DNA of 64,000 bases from Mucilaginibacter xinganensis (GTDB taxonomy: Bacteria; Bacteroidota; Bacteroidia; Sphingobacteriales; Sphingobacteriaceae): assembly GCA_026225055.1 (NCBI GenBank), contig JAMFSA010000194.1:1-64000 (forward strand), read 5' to 3'. Within the stretch, counting starts at the first letter, position 1. Every line of letters begins with the position of its first letter. The notes under the pieces were generated by a model that was not told the origin of the DNA, made no database searches, and worked only from the letters and a program-made list of their open reading frames with translations. The position numbers and the translations under genes were made by a program. This document shows, one piece after another, positions 16,996-24,814 of the stretch.

Positions 16996-18993
16996 ATGGC
17001 CTTTAATGATGCACCTGAAGTTGATGAAAATTCCAAAGCAAGCGAGGAATCCGTCAATGTTGTTCGTACATTATTTACTAAAAGAAACGGATTTGTCTTT
17101 CGGGAAGAAACACCTGATTATGGCGTAGATGTGGACATAGAGTTGGTGGTAAAAGAGAAAGATGCAAGCTCCTGGAAATTCCCCATACAGATCAAAAGCA
17201 AAACAAAACTGAATTTAATTGGCGAGGAGGACAACAAATTTATATCGTTTCCATTTGTAGTATCCCGGTTGGGATATTTAAGCAAACGTGCGCCTGCTTA
17301 TGGTATTATCATTATTTACGATGAAGATGCGAAAATTTGCTATTACGACTATGTAGATGCCATTATTGCGAGATTGGATGACCATCCGCAAAGAGTTGGC
17401 TGGCGGGAACAAAAATCAGTTTCACTTCTTGTTCCTTTGCAAAAAATCGACTTAACCGCTTTGGCTGACATACACGAAACAATGGTGGCAAGGCATGAAA
17501 ACCACCAGCAACTCATCGCTAATCATGGCAGAAAGTATGATATTCCTTATCTCCAGGTTAGTCAACAAGCGCCGATAGAAACAGATTTAACAGACCCCAT
17601 ACAAGCTTCAGCTTTTTTAATTAAGTACGGAATATTCTTATTCAACGAACAGGAGTTTACCAAAATCATGACCTTGTTCGGGGTGATTCCCGCTACTACT
17701 ATTTTGAATACATTGGAATTGCTTTTCCTTGCATCTATCACTTATTGCCGTGCAGGAAATGTAGTGGATGCCGAATATTATCTGCGAAAAATCGGCAAGA
17801 GAAAAGACAGCCTTACTACTGACCAGTTGGGGGTTATACAATTTTCGGAATTAAGACTCGATTTTCTTAAGGGTAATATTGACTACGATAACTATCTGCA
17901 ACAAATCTCTAATTTGGAAGATAACGTTGAAGGTGTTGAAAATAGATTACTGATCAAGATCAACAAGCTGTATTTTGAATTAAACAAAACGGCAGCCAGT
18001 GGGAACTTTGAGATAGAAACAAAAAATAGCATTGATGCGCTAACTAATGAGATTAATCAAGCGGAATTACCAGAGGATCAAAAACACTTAATGCTGGTCT
18101 ATCATGCTGACAATATCAATTCGTTTGCTTTAGAATCTTTTCTGCATTTCAATAGCAACTACCAACTGAGCCGAAGCCTAAAAATTGACATACCAATGGA
18201 AGTCAGGATTTCCCTGGCCCGATTTAGTACGGCCATGATTCAACAGGCAACTAAACTGGGCTTGGATGCTTACCGGTTTGCGGATTCCAATGACTCGTTC
18301 CTTTTAAAGGCAAGCGCAGCACATAATTTGGGTAAGTTTTTCTTTCAGGCACGCTATTATTTTTTGATGCAGCAAATTGAGGAAAACCTTAGCACCAAAG
18401 ATGAAATGATCCTGGAATACCGGAGATATTACGCCTTTAGTGTAACGGCGTATAATCATTTTATGAAGCTGCACATGCCGCAAAATGCGCATGAAGCCGT
18501 CTGCAATGCCTATGAATTACAATCTCTCTGTTTGAAATTGCTTGGATTTCAATTGGGTCAAAAAAACAGTGACGAACTGATGGTTATAATCCGTAAGATT
18601 GAAGATACTAATGACTTTCAACCTTTTAATTCAGCCGCAGATTTTATTAGTGAGGTATTGGAGCGGCAGAAATCTGCCGCACCGACAAGGATGGCCAGTA
18701 TCGCTGATGACGCAATTGAACAACTGGCAATGGATGCTTTGAAAATAATGCAACTTCCAAAAGAACGCCTGCCAAACATGATAATCGAGATCAAAGCGAT
18801 CCGATCATTTGAACAGCGTTGCAAAAATCCCGATATAGAACTTTTAACCAACAACAATCACATGGCCAGTAATGAAACTAAATACTTATGGCCGCCATCA
18901 TTTGTACTTAACCAAAAAACCACAGGTAAGCAAACACCGCCTGATAATAATATTGATCGTTTGCTTGATAAGTTTAAGCACCTCTTAAATTGA
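16996..18993 (+). CDS. DUF4365-domain protein, predicted nuclease, with large helical C-terminus
   Basis: A 665-residue protein whose first 150 residues are a DUF4365 domain: NGFVFREETPDYGVDVDIEL, FPIQIKSKT, FPFVVSRLGYLSKRAPAYGI and YYDYVDAI. The D45-E49 and Q65-x-K67 pattern fits a PD-(D/E)XK nuclease core. The remaining 500 residues look all-helical, TPR-like, and I recognise no further domain. I start it at the ATG at 16996 because the upstream ATG at 16957 falls inside the duplicated pseudogene. It stands alone between that pseudogene and a convergent nuclease pair and is a plausible single-gene defence effector. Confidence 0.75.
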   Translation: MAFNDAPEVDENSKASEESVNVVRTLFTKRNGFVFREETPDYGVDVDIELVVKEKDASSWKFPIQIKSKTKLNLIGEEDNKFISFPFVVSRLGYLSKRAPAYGIIIIYDEDAKICYYDYVDAIIARLDDHPQRVGWREQKSVSLLVPLQKIDLTALADIHETMVARHENHQQLIANHGRKYDIPYLQVSQQAPIETDLTDPIQASAFLIKYGIFLFNEQEFTKIMTLFGVIPATTILNTLELLFLASITYCRAGNVVDAEYYLRKIGKRKDSLTTDQLGVIQFSELRLDFLKGNIDYDNYLQQISNLEDNVEGVENRLLIKINKLYFELNKTAASGNFEIETKNSIDALTNEINQAELPEDQKHLMLVYHADNINSFALESFLHFNSNYQLSRSLKIDIPMEVRISLARFSTAMIQQATKLGLDAYRFADSNDSFLLKASAAHNLGKFFFQARYYFLMQQIEENLSTKDEMILEYRRYYAFSVTAYNHFMKLHMPQNAHEAVCNAYELQSLCLKLLGFQLGQKNSDELMVIIRKIEDTNDFQPFNSAADFISEVLERQKSAAPTRMASIADDAIEQLAMDALKIMQLPKERLPNMIIEIKAIRSFEQRCKNPDIELLTNNNHMASNETKYLWPPSFVLNQKTTGKQTPPDNNIDRLLDKFKHLLN

Positions 18994-19015
18994 AAGTGAT
19001 TTTTAAATCGATCAA

Positions 19016-19924
19016 TTAAAAAGGAAGATTATCATCTTCATTATCTTGCGACGGCGGAAAAGCAGCGGTGGGTAAAGAAATACCATTTACAATAAATAGG
19101 TTTAAAATATCATCACGTTCCATAAACATGATCTGACTTCTTTTTGAAATATCCAACTGACCGCCGATCCAATTCCGGGCTTGCTTAGTTATTTCTCCGC
19201 CTGCAATAATAAACGCATGATCTACCAGTACTTTCCTACTCGTCTCCGGATCAAATATTTCGTGACCAAGCATCATTGTCACCTGGTTCAATATTTCAGC
19301 GACATTTGCGTTACCGGGTTTGCTCACTCCAGCGGAATCAAGTTTGCCTTTTTTTGCTTGAATACCGAAATACAGGATATTTTGAGTTGGCAGCACATAT
19401 TTCATCCAAATATCTTTTCCATATTCCAACGCTTTATCCTTATGCCCTGCAATTGTAATTCGTTGAAAACCTAAATGTCTAAATAATGGCATCAATATTT
19501 CTCCGATAAGTTCGTCCTCAGAACATTTGTTTAAATAGGCAGTCAACAATGTTTTACGTTCAAATTCAATTGTTGATAAAGGGCGATGTGGATGCTGTTC
19601 AGGCATTACAGAACCTGCTTTAGGAATAATGTTGACCTGAACGATTTCTTCATCCTGTGACCGTCGCATGGTTTCGGAAAATCTTTGTAATAAATCTGAT
19701 TCTAATTCCTTGAGGTTGTTTTTCACTGCGACATAGGATTTTACATCCACTGTCACGAATATGGTAAAATAGTAAGTTCCATTATTCCAGTTGTTATAAT
19801 CGGTTTGCTCTATGCTTATTTCGGCATTTTCAAGTAGATTGACAATGCCATCGGCATTTTCAGCTTTGGCGATTTCGATAACTGTTTGGAGTATCAATTG
19901 TGATTGTTCAGAATTATTTACCAT
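19016..19924 (-). CDS. Mrr-like restriction endonuclease-fold protein
   Basis: A 302-residue protein. The C-terminal half holds a PD-(D/E)XK signature: FRHLGFQRITIAGHKDK, then E167-Y-G-K-D171 and FGIQAKKGKLD (Q189-x-K191). This is the arrangement of Mrr-type and related nucleases. The N-terminal 110 residues look like a separate alpha/beta domain with a YYFTIFVTVDVKSY strand. It is the downstream member of a two-gene minus-strand operon; the upstream partner ends six bases before its ATG. A DNA-cleaving defence role is inferred from fold and context only. Confidence 0.65.
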   Translation of the reverse strand: MVNNSEQSQLILQTVIEIAKAENADGIVNLLENAEISIEQTDYNNWNNGTYYFTIFVTVDVKSYVAVKNNLKELESDLLQRFSETMRRSQDEEIVQVNIIPKAGSVMPEQHPHRPLSTIEFERKTLLTAYLNKCSEDELIGEILMPLFRHLGFQRITIAGHKDKALEYGKDIWMKYVLPTQNILYFGIQAKKGKLDSAGVSKPGNANVAEILNQVTMMLGHEIFDPETSRKVLVDHAFIIAGGEITKQARNWIGGQLDISKRSQIMFMERDDILNLFIVNGISLPTAAFPPSQDNEDDNLPF

Positions 19925-19930
19925 GATTAG

Positions 19931-20911
19931 CTATGTCGTTATATAAAAGCTTAATGCCTCGCTTATTTTTATTTTGCTCATTGCGTTGATTTTATTCTGA
20001 TCATCAGGCATTTCAACAGGGTAATAGGTTTGTACCCTTAAATAATCCTGTGGTGGGCCGCCTTTAACCGATCTTTTCATTGGCCTAAACCAAATTGCAT
20101 AATCAGTGCCGTTTAGATTAAAAAATATAGCCTGCTTATTAAAATATTGACATGCGATATGCTGTTCGTATGCTTGCAGTATAGATAAAACCTCTTTCGG
20201 AATATTTCTAAAATCAACATTACCATCCTTGTGGTAAGATTTACCGGACCGATTGAATTTTATATCTGCTGCAAAATGGCCAAAAAGTGTGTGTATGTAA
20301 ACGAAGCTATCAATAACAATTAAATTGCCACATAGATTTAGGTTTTCTTCAGGATTATTATTTTCCTCGTAATATTCACTAACCTGGTAATAAAGATATT
20401 TGCTATGAAGTATTAAAGCTTTTTCAATGTATTTATGCCGATTTGAACCCTCACCAAGGTTTTTAGAATAATCAATAACCTCTTTTATTAACCTGTTGGT
20501 TTCACTGGCAATAGTTTGAAGTAAAGCAGAACTAAATTTATCACCTAATATGACTGTTTTCCATTGTTCATAATGTTCGGTTAACAAGGCTACGTCTAAT
20601 TTTTTTTGAGCCAATGGCAATACTGCATCTCGCTCTTTTACTTCACTCCAGCCCTCATGATCGTGCCAATACAGTAAGTATTTTTGCCAAAATAGAAAAT
20701 CTGCGCATTGATCGAAATTTTCCGCCTTTAGAACGGGAGCGTTAGGATCATCTGAATAAATGTTTCTTAAACCTAAGCAAATAAATTTTGATTCTGCAAG
20801 TGATAAAACTTCTTTGTTAACCAATTTATTAGTTAACGTTTGTGTTACCTCCTGAAATCTCTCCTTTGGAGCTTCATGTATATTTAATAATTCATCTCGG
20901 GTAAAAGTCAT
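19931..20911 (-). CDS. hypothetical protein, partner of the Mrr-like nuclease
   Basis: A 326-residue protein with no family I can name. It is mainly helical and has no signal peptide or membrane segment. Conserved-looking stretches are IDSFVYIHTLFGHFAADIKF, SGKSYHKDGNVDFRNIP and YAIWFRPMKRSVKG, a basic surface loop. Six bases separate its stop from the nuclease ATG, so the two are surely co-transcribed. It may be the sensor or a modifying partner of the nuclease. Confidence 0.6.
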   Translation of the reverse strand: MTFTRDELLNIHEAPKERFQEVTQTLTNKLVNKEVLSLAESKFICLGLRNIYSDDPNAPVLKAENFDQCADFLFWQKYLLYWHDHEGWSEVKERDAVLPLAQKKLDVALLTEHYEQWKTVILGDKFSSALLQTIASETNRLIKEVIDYSKNLGEGSNRHKYIEKALILHSKYLYYQVSEYYEENNNPEENLNLCGNLIVIDSFVYIHTLFGHFAADIKFNRSGKSYHKDGNVDFRNIPKEVLSILQAYEQHIACQYFNKQAIFFNLNGTDYAIWFRPMKRSVKGGPPQDYLRVQTYYPVEMPDDQNKINAMSKIKISEALSFYITT

Positions 20912-21019
20912 ATTTATAATATTTGGAATGCAAATGTCAACAAAATGATTTGTGGTTGTTTGACGATTTTAATCTTTGTTTCACCTAATCTCACCTTTAC
21001 AGGAAAATTTTCAAAAAAA

Positions 21020-21047
21020 TAGCCCTGTGATTATTTACACAAGGCTA
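21020..21047 (-). terminator. terminator of the 126-aa gene
   Basis: A hairpin with arms TAGCCCTGTG and CACAAGGCTA (one mismatch) and an 8-base loop, followed on the minus strand by ATTTTTTTG. It lies 20 bases after the stop of the minus-strand gene at 21068. Confidence 0.72.
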
Positions 21048-21067
21048 TCTGCTAATTTGAAATAGAA

Positions 21068-21448
21068 TTAAGCAGTAAAAAACAAAGCAACGGCCAGTTT
21101 AAATCTGCTGTTCTCACTTTTGCCCTCCGCATATTTTATAATACGGTCATTTACAAATAGGACGGTGTAGTCAAAGGAATGAAACAACTGCTCTGAAAAT
21201 ACCTTACTGCTTCTTACCATATTGGTGCGATGTTTACCAATCAGCTTATCGGCTTGTTCTGCAAGGCTTAACCACATATCAAAAGTCATTAACCCAAAGT
21301 CCCACGTCTTCGCATAAGCCTCTCTATTGGCTTTAAAATGGGTGCAAACGGCTTGTATATCTTCTAACACTGCCGGTATTTCATCGGGAAAAAGCTCATG
21401 TAATAACTTGGCTTTGTCCATATTAGTTAACTGATTTATTGCTTTCAT
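21068..21448 (-). CDS. conserved small protein of the conjugative element
   Basis: A 126-residue helical protein with no domain I can name. It contains DFGLMTFDMWLSLAEQADKL, NMVRSSKVFSEQLFHSFDY and an IIKYAEGKSEN ending. A truncated, frameshifted copy lies at 16716-16985, so the gene has been duplicated locally. It has its own terminators on both sides (21020-21047 and 21463-21490) and is therefore probably a separate transcription unit downstream of the DUF932 operon. It is likely an element-encoded accessory gene. Confidence 0.6.
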   Translation of the reverse strand: MKAINQLTNMDKAKLLHELFPDEIPAVLEDIQAVCTHFKANREAYAKTWDFGLMTFDMWLSLAEQADKLIGKHRTNMVRSSKVFSEQLFHSFDYTVLFVNDRIIKYAEGKSENSRFKLAVALFFTA

Positions 21449-21462
21449 GATTTTAAGTTTAA

Positions 21463-21490
21463 AAAGGGCAACCCTTTAAGATTGCCCTTT
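21463..21490 (-). terminator. terminator of the DUF932 operon
   Basis: A perfect 9-bp inverted repeat, AAAGGGCAA and TTGCCCTTT, with a 10-base loop. It is followed on the minus strand by TTAAACTT and sits right after the DUF932 stop. Confidence 0.72.
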
Positions 21491-21494
21491 GTGA

Positions 21495-22556
21495 TTAATT
21501 TAATGCCTCGATGCCATGCTTTGAAAACTCTTTACACAAGTCAAATGCGGTTTGGCTTCTCTGTAATCCTGTGCCGTACATGATGGATTTAAACTTGCTT
21601 TCATCATCCTTGTAATTACGCACATTCTGAAAGTAGCCTGTAACAGCATTGTAAGCCCCAAACAAAGTTCCTTTGGTGGTTACCTCCTGTTGCGTTGGGT
21701 TAGTTAAAGCGTACTCCATTACACTACTGACCATGTTATTATAATTGGTTGATAATTCGTCTAACTTCCCGCTTTGCAGGTTCTGCAACACTTCTTTGTT
21801 CGGTGCCATTGCTACCTGTATCAAGCGTTTAACGGCATTATCAGTTATGCGTATTTTTGACCAGTTATTAAATACTTCCTCTAATTCGTTGGCTAACAAG
21901 TTCGTTACGCCTAATAATTGGTGCGCCTGTTTCAACCTATCTACCGCACTGGCGGTATGACGTATTTTAATAGAAGAGCTGTGATTGCGTAAAGCTGCAT
22001 TAAGGGTATTTTGGCAAACTATCCTAATGGGCGTAAATGCTGCTGTGATACTGCCGTAACCATCGTGCGAGGTGGTCAAAAACAGGTATTGCTCTATTAA
22101 ATCGTCCCTGCCAATACGGATATAATCAGGCAGTTTTGCCGTAATAAAAATGCGCTCCCCTTTACCTAACGCTCCTGCGGTTTCATACAAAATACCGTCC
22201 TTACCGCCTACAATGGCATCAAAAAAATCAAAAGCGTTTACGTTTTGTATCACTTCGTAATCATTACCCACCACGCCTAATACTTCGTCGGTGTCGGTGC
22301 GCACGGTGGCGTAAAAGTCGGGGACTTCTATTTCAGCGATAATAATATCCGTATCGGGGTCGGCTATATAGTTCCCGGTATCATAGGTAAATAAAGGGCG
22401 TTTTTCTACGTGGTAGTTTAACCCTGCGTGTTTTATCGCCTCTCCGCTGGTGGGATAGTCGCTAATGATCTGCCCTAAATTGTGCCATGCCTTTTCCTTT
22501 ACGCTGAAAAAGCTATGCTTTTTTGTTTGTTCGTTATAATTAATGTTGTGTGCCAT
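21495..22556 (-). CDS. DUF932-domain protein
   Basis: A 353-residue DUF932 protein of the phage/plasmid-like family (TIGR03299 type). The start SFFSVKEKAWHNLGQII and the segments YATVRTDTDEVLGVVGNDYEV, DGILYETAGALGKGERIFIT, YLFLTTSHDGYGSI and FTPIRIVCQNTLNAAL are characteristic. These proteins are common on conjugative elements and phages; a role in replication or homologous pairing has been suggested, but none is established. It is the last gene of a small operon whose preceding gene overlaps it by 17 bases. Confidence 0.85.
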   Translation of the reverse strand: MAHNINYNEQTKKHSFFSVKEKAWHNLGQIISDYPTSGEAIKHAGLNYHVEKRPLFTYDTGNYIADPDTDIIIAEIEVPDFYATVRTDTDEVLGVVGNDYEVIQNVNAFDFFDAIVGGKDGILYETAGALGKGERIFITAKLPDYIRIGRDDLIEQYLFLTTSHDGYGSITAAFTPIRIVCQNTLNAALRNHSSSIKIRHTASAVDRLKQAHQLLGVTNLLANELEEVFNNWSKIRITDNAVKRLIQVAMAPNKEVLQNLQSGKLDELSTNYNNMVSSVMEYALTNPTQQEVTTKGTLFGAYNAVTGYFQNVRNYKDDESKFKSIMYGTGLQRSQTAFDLCKEFSKHGIEALN

Positions 22557-22737
22557 GACTGTTTTTGTTTACTGCGTCCTTGTTCAACTGTATAATCTCT
22601 GTTTCCAATACTTCCACATTGGCGGTACTGCCAATGTTATATTGAGTTTGGGTTTCCAGTTCCTTCATTGCATCCTGTATATAGCGGTGCTTGGTTTGGA
22701 TAACCACTTTGATAAATAGAAAAATGGTGTCTTTCAT
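22540..22737 (-). CDS. small hypothetical protein
   Basis: A 65-residue protein with a hydrophobic N-terminus (MKDTIFLFIKVVIQT) and a polar, glutamate-rich second half. The 17-base overlap with the DUF932 start, and the 4-base gap to the gene before it, fit a translationally coupled operon. No function can be assigned. Confidence 0.5.
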   Translation of the reverse strand: MKDTIFLFIKVVIQTKHRYIQDAMKELETQTQYNIGSTANVEVLETEIIQLNKDAVNKNSHGTQH

Positions 22738-22741
22738 CGCC

Positions 22742-22870
22742 TTAGCTGTTATAGGAGTTCATAAATTCCGCTAATTCTAGCTGAAACCCTGCGGGGTTAT
22801 CCTGTGCCAACTGGTGGGCGTAACCATCCCAAAAAAGCTGGTTGGTTAATTCAATAAATAATTCTAACAT
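22742..22870 (-). CDS. small hypothetical protein
   Basis: A 42-residue protein (MLELFIELTNQLFWDGYAHQ, ending EFMNSYNS). I use the ATG at 22870. The longer frame from 22942 would run through the hairpin at 22906-22937, which looks like a terminator. It lies between that hairpin and the 65-aa gene. No function can be assigned. Confidence 0.45.
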   Translation of the reverse strand: MLELFIELTNQLFWDGYAHQLAQDNPAGFQLELAEFMNSYNS

Positions 22871-22905
22871 TGTCGTAGATTTTAAGATTAGATGATGTCT
22901 TAAAT

Positions 22906-22937
22906 AACGCCCCCTGTAGTTGAATACAAGGGGCGTT
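22906..22937 (-). terminator. terminator of the 198-aa gene
   Basis: AACGCCCCCTGTA and TACAAGGGGCGTT pair with one mismatch around a 6-base loop, 13 bases beyond the stop of the minus-strand gene at 22951. The following minus-strand bases are AT-rich. Confidence 0.65.
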
Positions 22938-22950
22938 TCCATTTGATTAG

Positions 22951-23547
22951 TTATTGAGGAAGTATGATACCCGCTTCGATTTCTGACAGCTTATTTACGC
23001 ACATGCTGTTTACCTGCTGTGCAACTGTCCAGATAATAACCGGGTTCTTGGTGGTAAACTTCCTGCGGTTATCGTCCTCAATGGTCAAAACGCAACCCTG
23101 ATAGATATTGCCGTCTGTTTCGTCAGCATCCTCTTTAATGTCGATTTCAAAAGCTTCCAAATTATCAATGGTTTCCATTAACTTATCCCTTTGAATTTTA
23201 CGGCGGTTCAACTCTGCTACTAACTTTAAAGTTTCCTCTAAATTTAAAGCGGTTTTTAAAGGTTGGGGCTTCGGCTCTGCTTTAGGTTCGGCTTTTGCTT
23301 CTTCTGCTTTTGGTTGTTCATTAACCTGTGCCTTTGGTGCTTCGGTTTCTTTACCTTGCTCTGCCTGCGGGTTGGTTTCCCCGGCTTTTACTGCCTCCGC
23401 TTGTTCCTTTGCCTGTTCCGCTTCGGGCTGTGGCTTTGCCACTTCCTTACTTTCTTTATTTACAGGATTGCCGTTTACAAATGCGGTTATTTTATCAATT
23501 TTAGCGTTATTAACAGCTTTGCTGTTATCTTTTACTTTAGTTTCCAT
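22951..23547 (-). CDS. hypothetical protein with low-complexity N-terminal half
   Basis: A 198-residue protein. Residues 35-100 are a low-complexity run of Lys, Glu, Ala, Pro and Gln, probably disordered. The second half is a folded domain (ALNLEETLKLVAELNRRKIQ, EDADETDGNIYQGCVLTI, NPVIIWTVAQQVNSM) seen in accessory genes of Bacteroidetes conjugative elements; I cannot name it. It is the first gene after a 600-base structured non-coding stretch, from which its promoter must act. Confidence 0.6.
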   Translation of the reverse strand: METKVKDNSKAVNNAKIDKITAFVNGNPVNKESKEVAKPQPEAEQAKEQAEAVKAGETNPQAEQGKETEAPKAQVNEQPKAEEAKAEPKAEPKPQPLKTALNLEETLKLVAELNRRKIQRDKLMETIDNLEAFEIDIKEDADETDGNIYQGCVLTIEDDNRRKFTTKNPVIIWTVAQQVNSMCVNKLSEIEAGIILPQ

Positions 23548-24163
23548 GATTGTATTTTTTTAATATTTTTTATTCATTTTATTATGCGGGTGATAGGTCT
23601 GCGGTTTGTCGCTCTGCGGTTTCTAAGGTGGGCCTCTTTCGTTTGCTGTTTTCATGGTGCTTTTTTTTATGCTTTGTTTTTTAGGTCAGCTCGCATAGCG
23701 CTCGCTGGCTTTTTATTAAGCACCGCACCTGAAAAAGCCGGGCATAACGGCAAGGCTTTTGGGAAAAAAATACGCTCTCCAACACCCGCCGCGATAGCGG
23801 CAGCCGATGAAAGAATGAGAGGAAGATTTTTTTTACAAAACCCGCAGGGCCTGGCCTTGACGGTATGTCCCGGCTTATCAGAAATTTGCTGTATATAAAA
23901 GGCCAGTACGCATAAAAAAAACGCGCTTAGTCAAGCGAAGCCTTAAAAAAGAAAAAAGGGGGTGTGGAATACACTCCCGGCGCTTGTAGGAGAAGCGGTT
24001 GAGGGAATGAGCAGGGCGAAATGAGCGAAACGGCTTCTCCGAAGTTTTATGCCGCATCAATAGAAGCGGTAAAAATGGCCGTAATATTAAGCGCACTGAA
24101 GTGCTTATATATTAAAACCGTTTTAGATACTATTGAGAAGCAGGAGTGATGGCAATAGCAGCG
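23548..24163. other. 616-base GC-rich, hairpin-rich non-coding region
   Basis: No supported gene on either strand. Several inverted repeats are packed together: AAAAGCC/GGCTTTT near 23730-23757, CGCTT/AAGCG near 23920-23935, an imperfect GGGGGTGT/ACACTCCC near 23958-23977, and GGAGAAGC/GCTTCTCC at 23989-23996 and 24033-24040. It could be a leader RNA, an origin of transfer or replication, or a regulatory region. Confidence 0.5.
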
Positions 24164-24424
24164 CTATTCAGGTAGGTAATTCCCATACTTTGTTTTAAAT
24201 TGCTGTTCTAAAAGGATAATACCATCGTGCATTTTAAGCAGGACATCCATACTTCCAAAATAAGTATCAATAGCCTTTTCCGTCAGGCCGGTACATTTAC
24301 AGATATTTTCAGGGGTCAGCGCCTCATAGCCTTTTTCCATAATCAGCCTATCCACGGCGCTAACGCATTTTAGCCAGACTGTTTGAAATTCAAGAAAATC
24401 AATCGGTGGTTGTTGCTTTTTCAT
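24164..24424 (-). CDS. small TetR-like HTH protein without ligand domain
   Basis: An 86-residue protein. Residues 22-66 (AVDRLIMEKGYEALTPENIC, then GLTEKAIDTYFGSMDVLLK) follow the TetR N-terminal DNA-binding pattern. A ligand-binding domain, normally 120 or more residues, is missing. I start it at the ATG at 24424 because the longer frame to 24553 would include the terminator hairpin at 24523-24542. A DNA-binding regulator of the conjugative element is the simplest reading; a truncated TetR gene is the alternative. Confidence 0.6.
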   Translation of the reverse strand: MKKQQPPIDFLEFQTVWLKCVSAVDRLIMEKGYEALTPENICKCTGLTEKAIDTYFGSMDVLLKMHDGIILLEQQFKTKYGNYLPE

Positions 24425-24513
24425 ATAGTGGATACCTTTAAAACAAAAATACCGGACGTTTTCTTCAAAAAGTGTGACATGCCAATTTATATTTCTGGTA
24501 GTCACGAAGGGCA

Positions 24514-24542
24514 ATAAAAAAACCGCCCCGATCAGAGGGCGG
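24514..24542 (-). terminator. terminator of the histone-like gene
   Basis: CCGCCC (24523-24528) and GGGCGG (24537-24542) form a GC stem with an 8-base loop. On the minus strand it is followed directly by seven T residues, a textbook rho-independent terminator, 35 bases after the stop at 24578. Confidence 0.85.
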
Positions 24543-24577
24543 CCTGAATACAATAAATTAAAAAAGGGAATGGAAAT

Positions 24578-24757
24578 TTATTTGGCTTTATTCTTCAATG
24601 AAGTAACTTCTTTACGGATGTCTGTAGCGGCACCTTTAATTTGTTGTAACCCGTTGCGCAGACGTGTACCAGCGGCCTTATTTCCTTTTTCGTAGAATGC
24701 AGCAGCATCTTTTTCAATGGTAATTACCAGGTCTTTTAACTCTTGAAATTTTTTCAT
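24578..24757 (-). CDS. histone H1-like small basic protein
   Basis: A 59-residue lysine-rich protein starting MKKFQELKDLVITIEKDAAA, then FYEKGNKAAGTRLRNGLQQI and a DIRKEVTSLKNKAK tail. This is the histone H1-like (Hc1-type) family common in Bacteroidetes, thought to bind and compact DNA. Neighbours are the DUF3945-like gene upstream on the same strand and a strong terminator downstream, so it is the last gene of the transfer operon or a short unit of its own. Confidence 0.78.
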   Translation of the reverse strand: MKKFQELKDLVITIEKDAAAFYEKGNKAAGTRLRNGLQQIKGAATDIRKEVTSLKNKAK

Positions 24758-24814
24758 GACGTAATTTTTAATATTTATGAATTTAGTTAATTAAAATTGA
24801 ACCGATACCCGGCT

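Noticed and set aside
23263..23898. Long plus-strand frame rich in Phe, Cys and Leu
   Set aside because: It is the complement of the low-complexity Lys/Glu/Pro region of the minus-strand gene at 22951-23547 and of the non-coding block beyond; its residues show no protein-like pattern.
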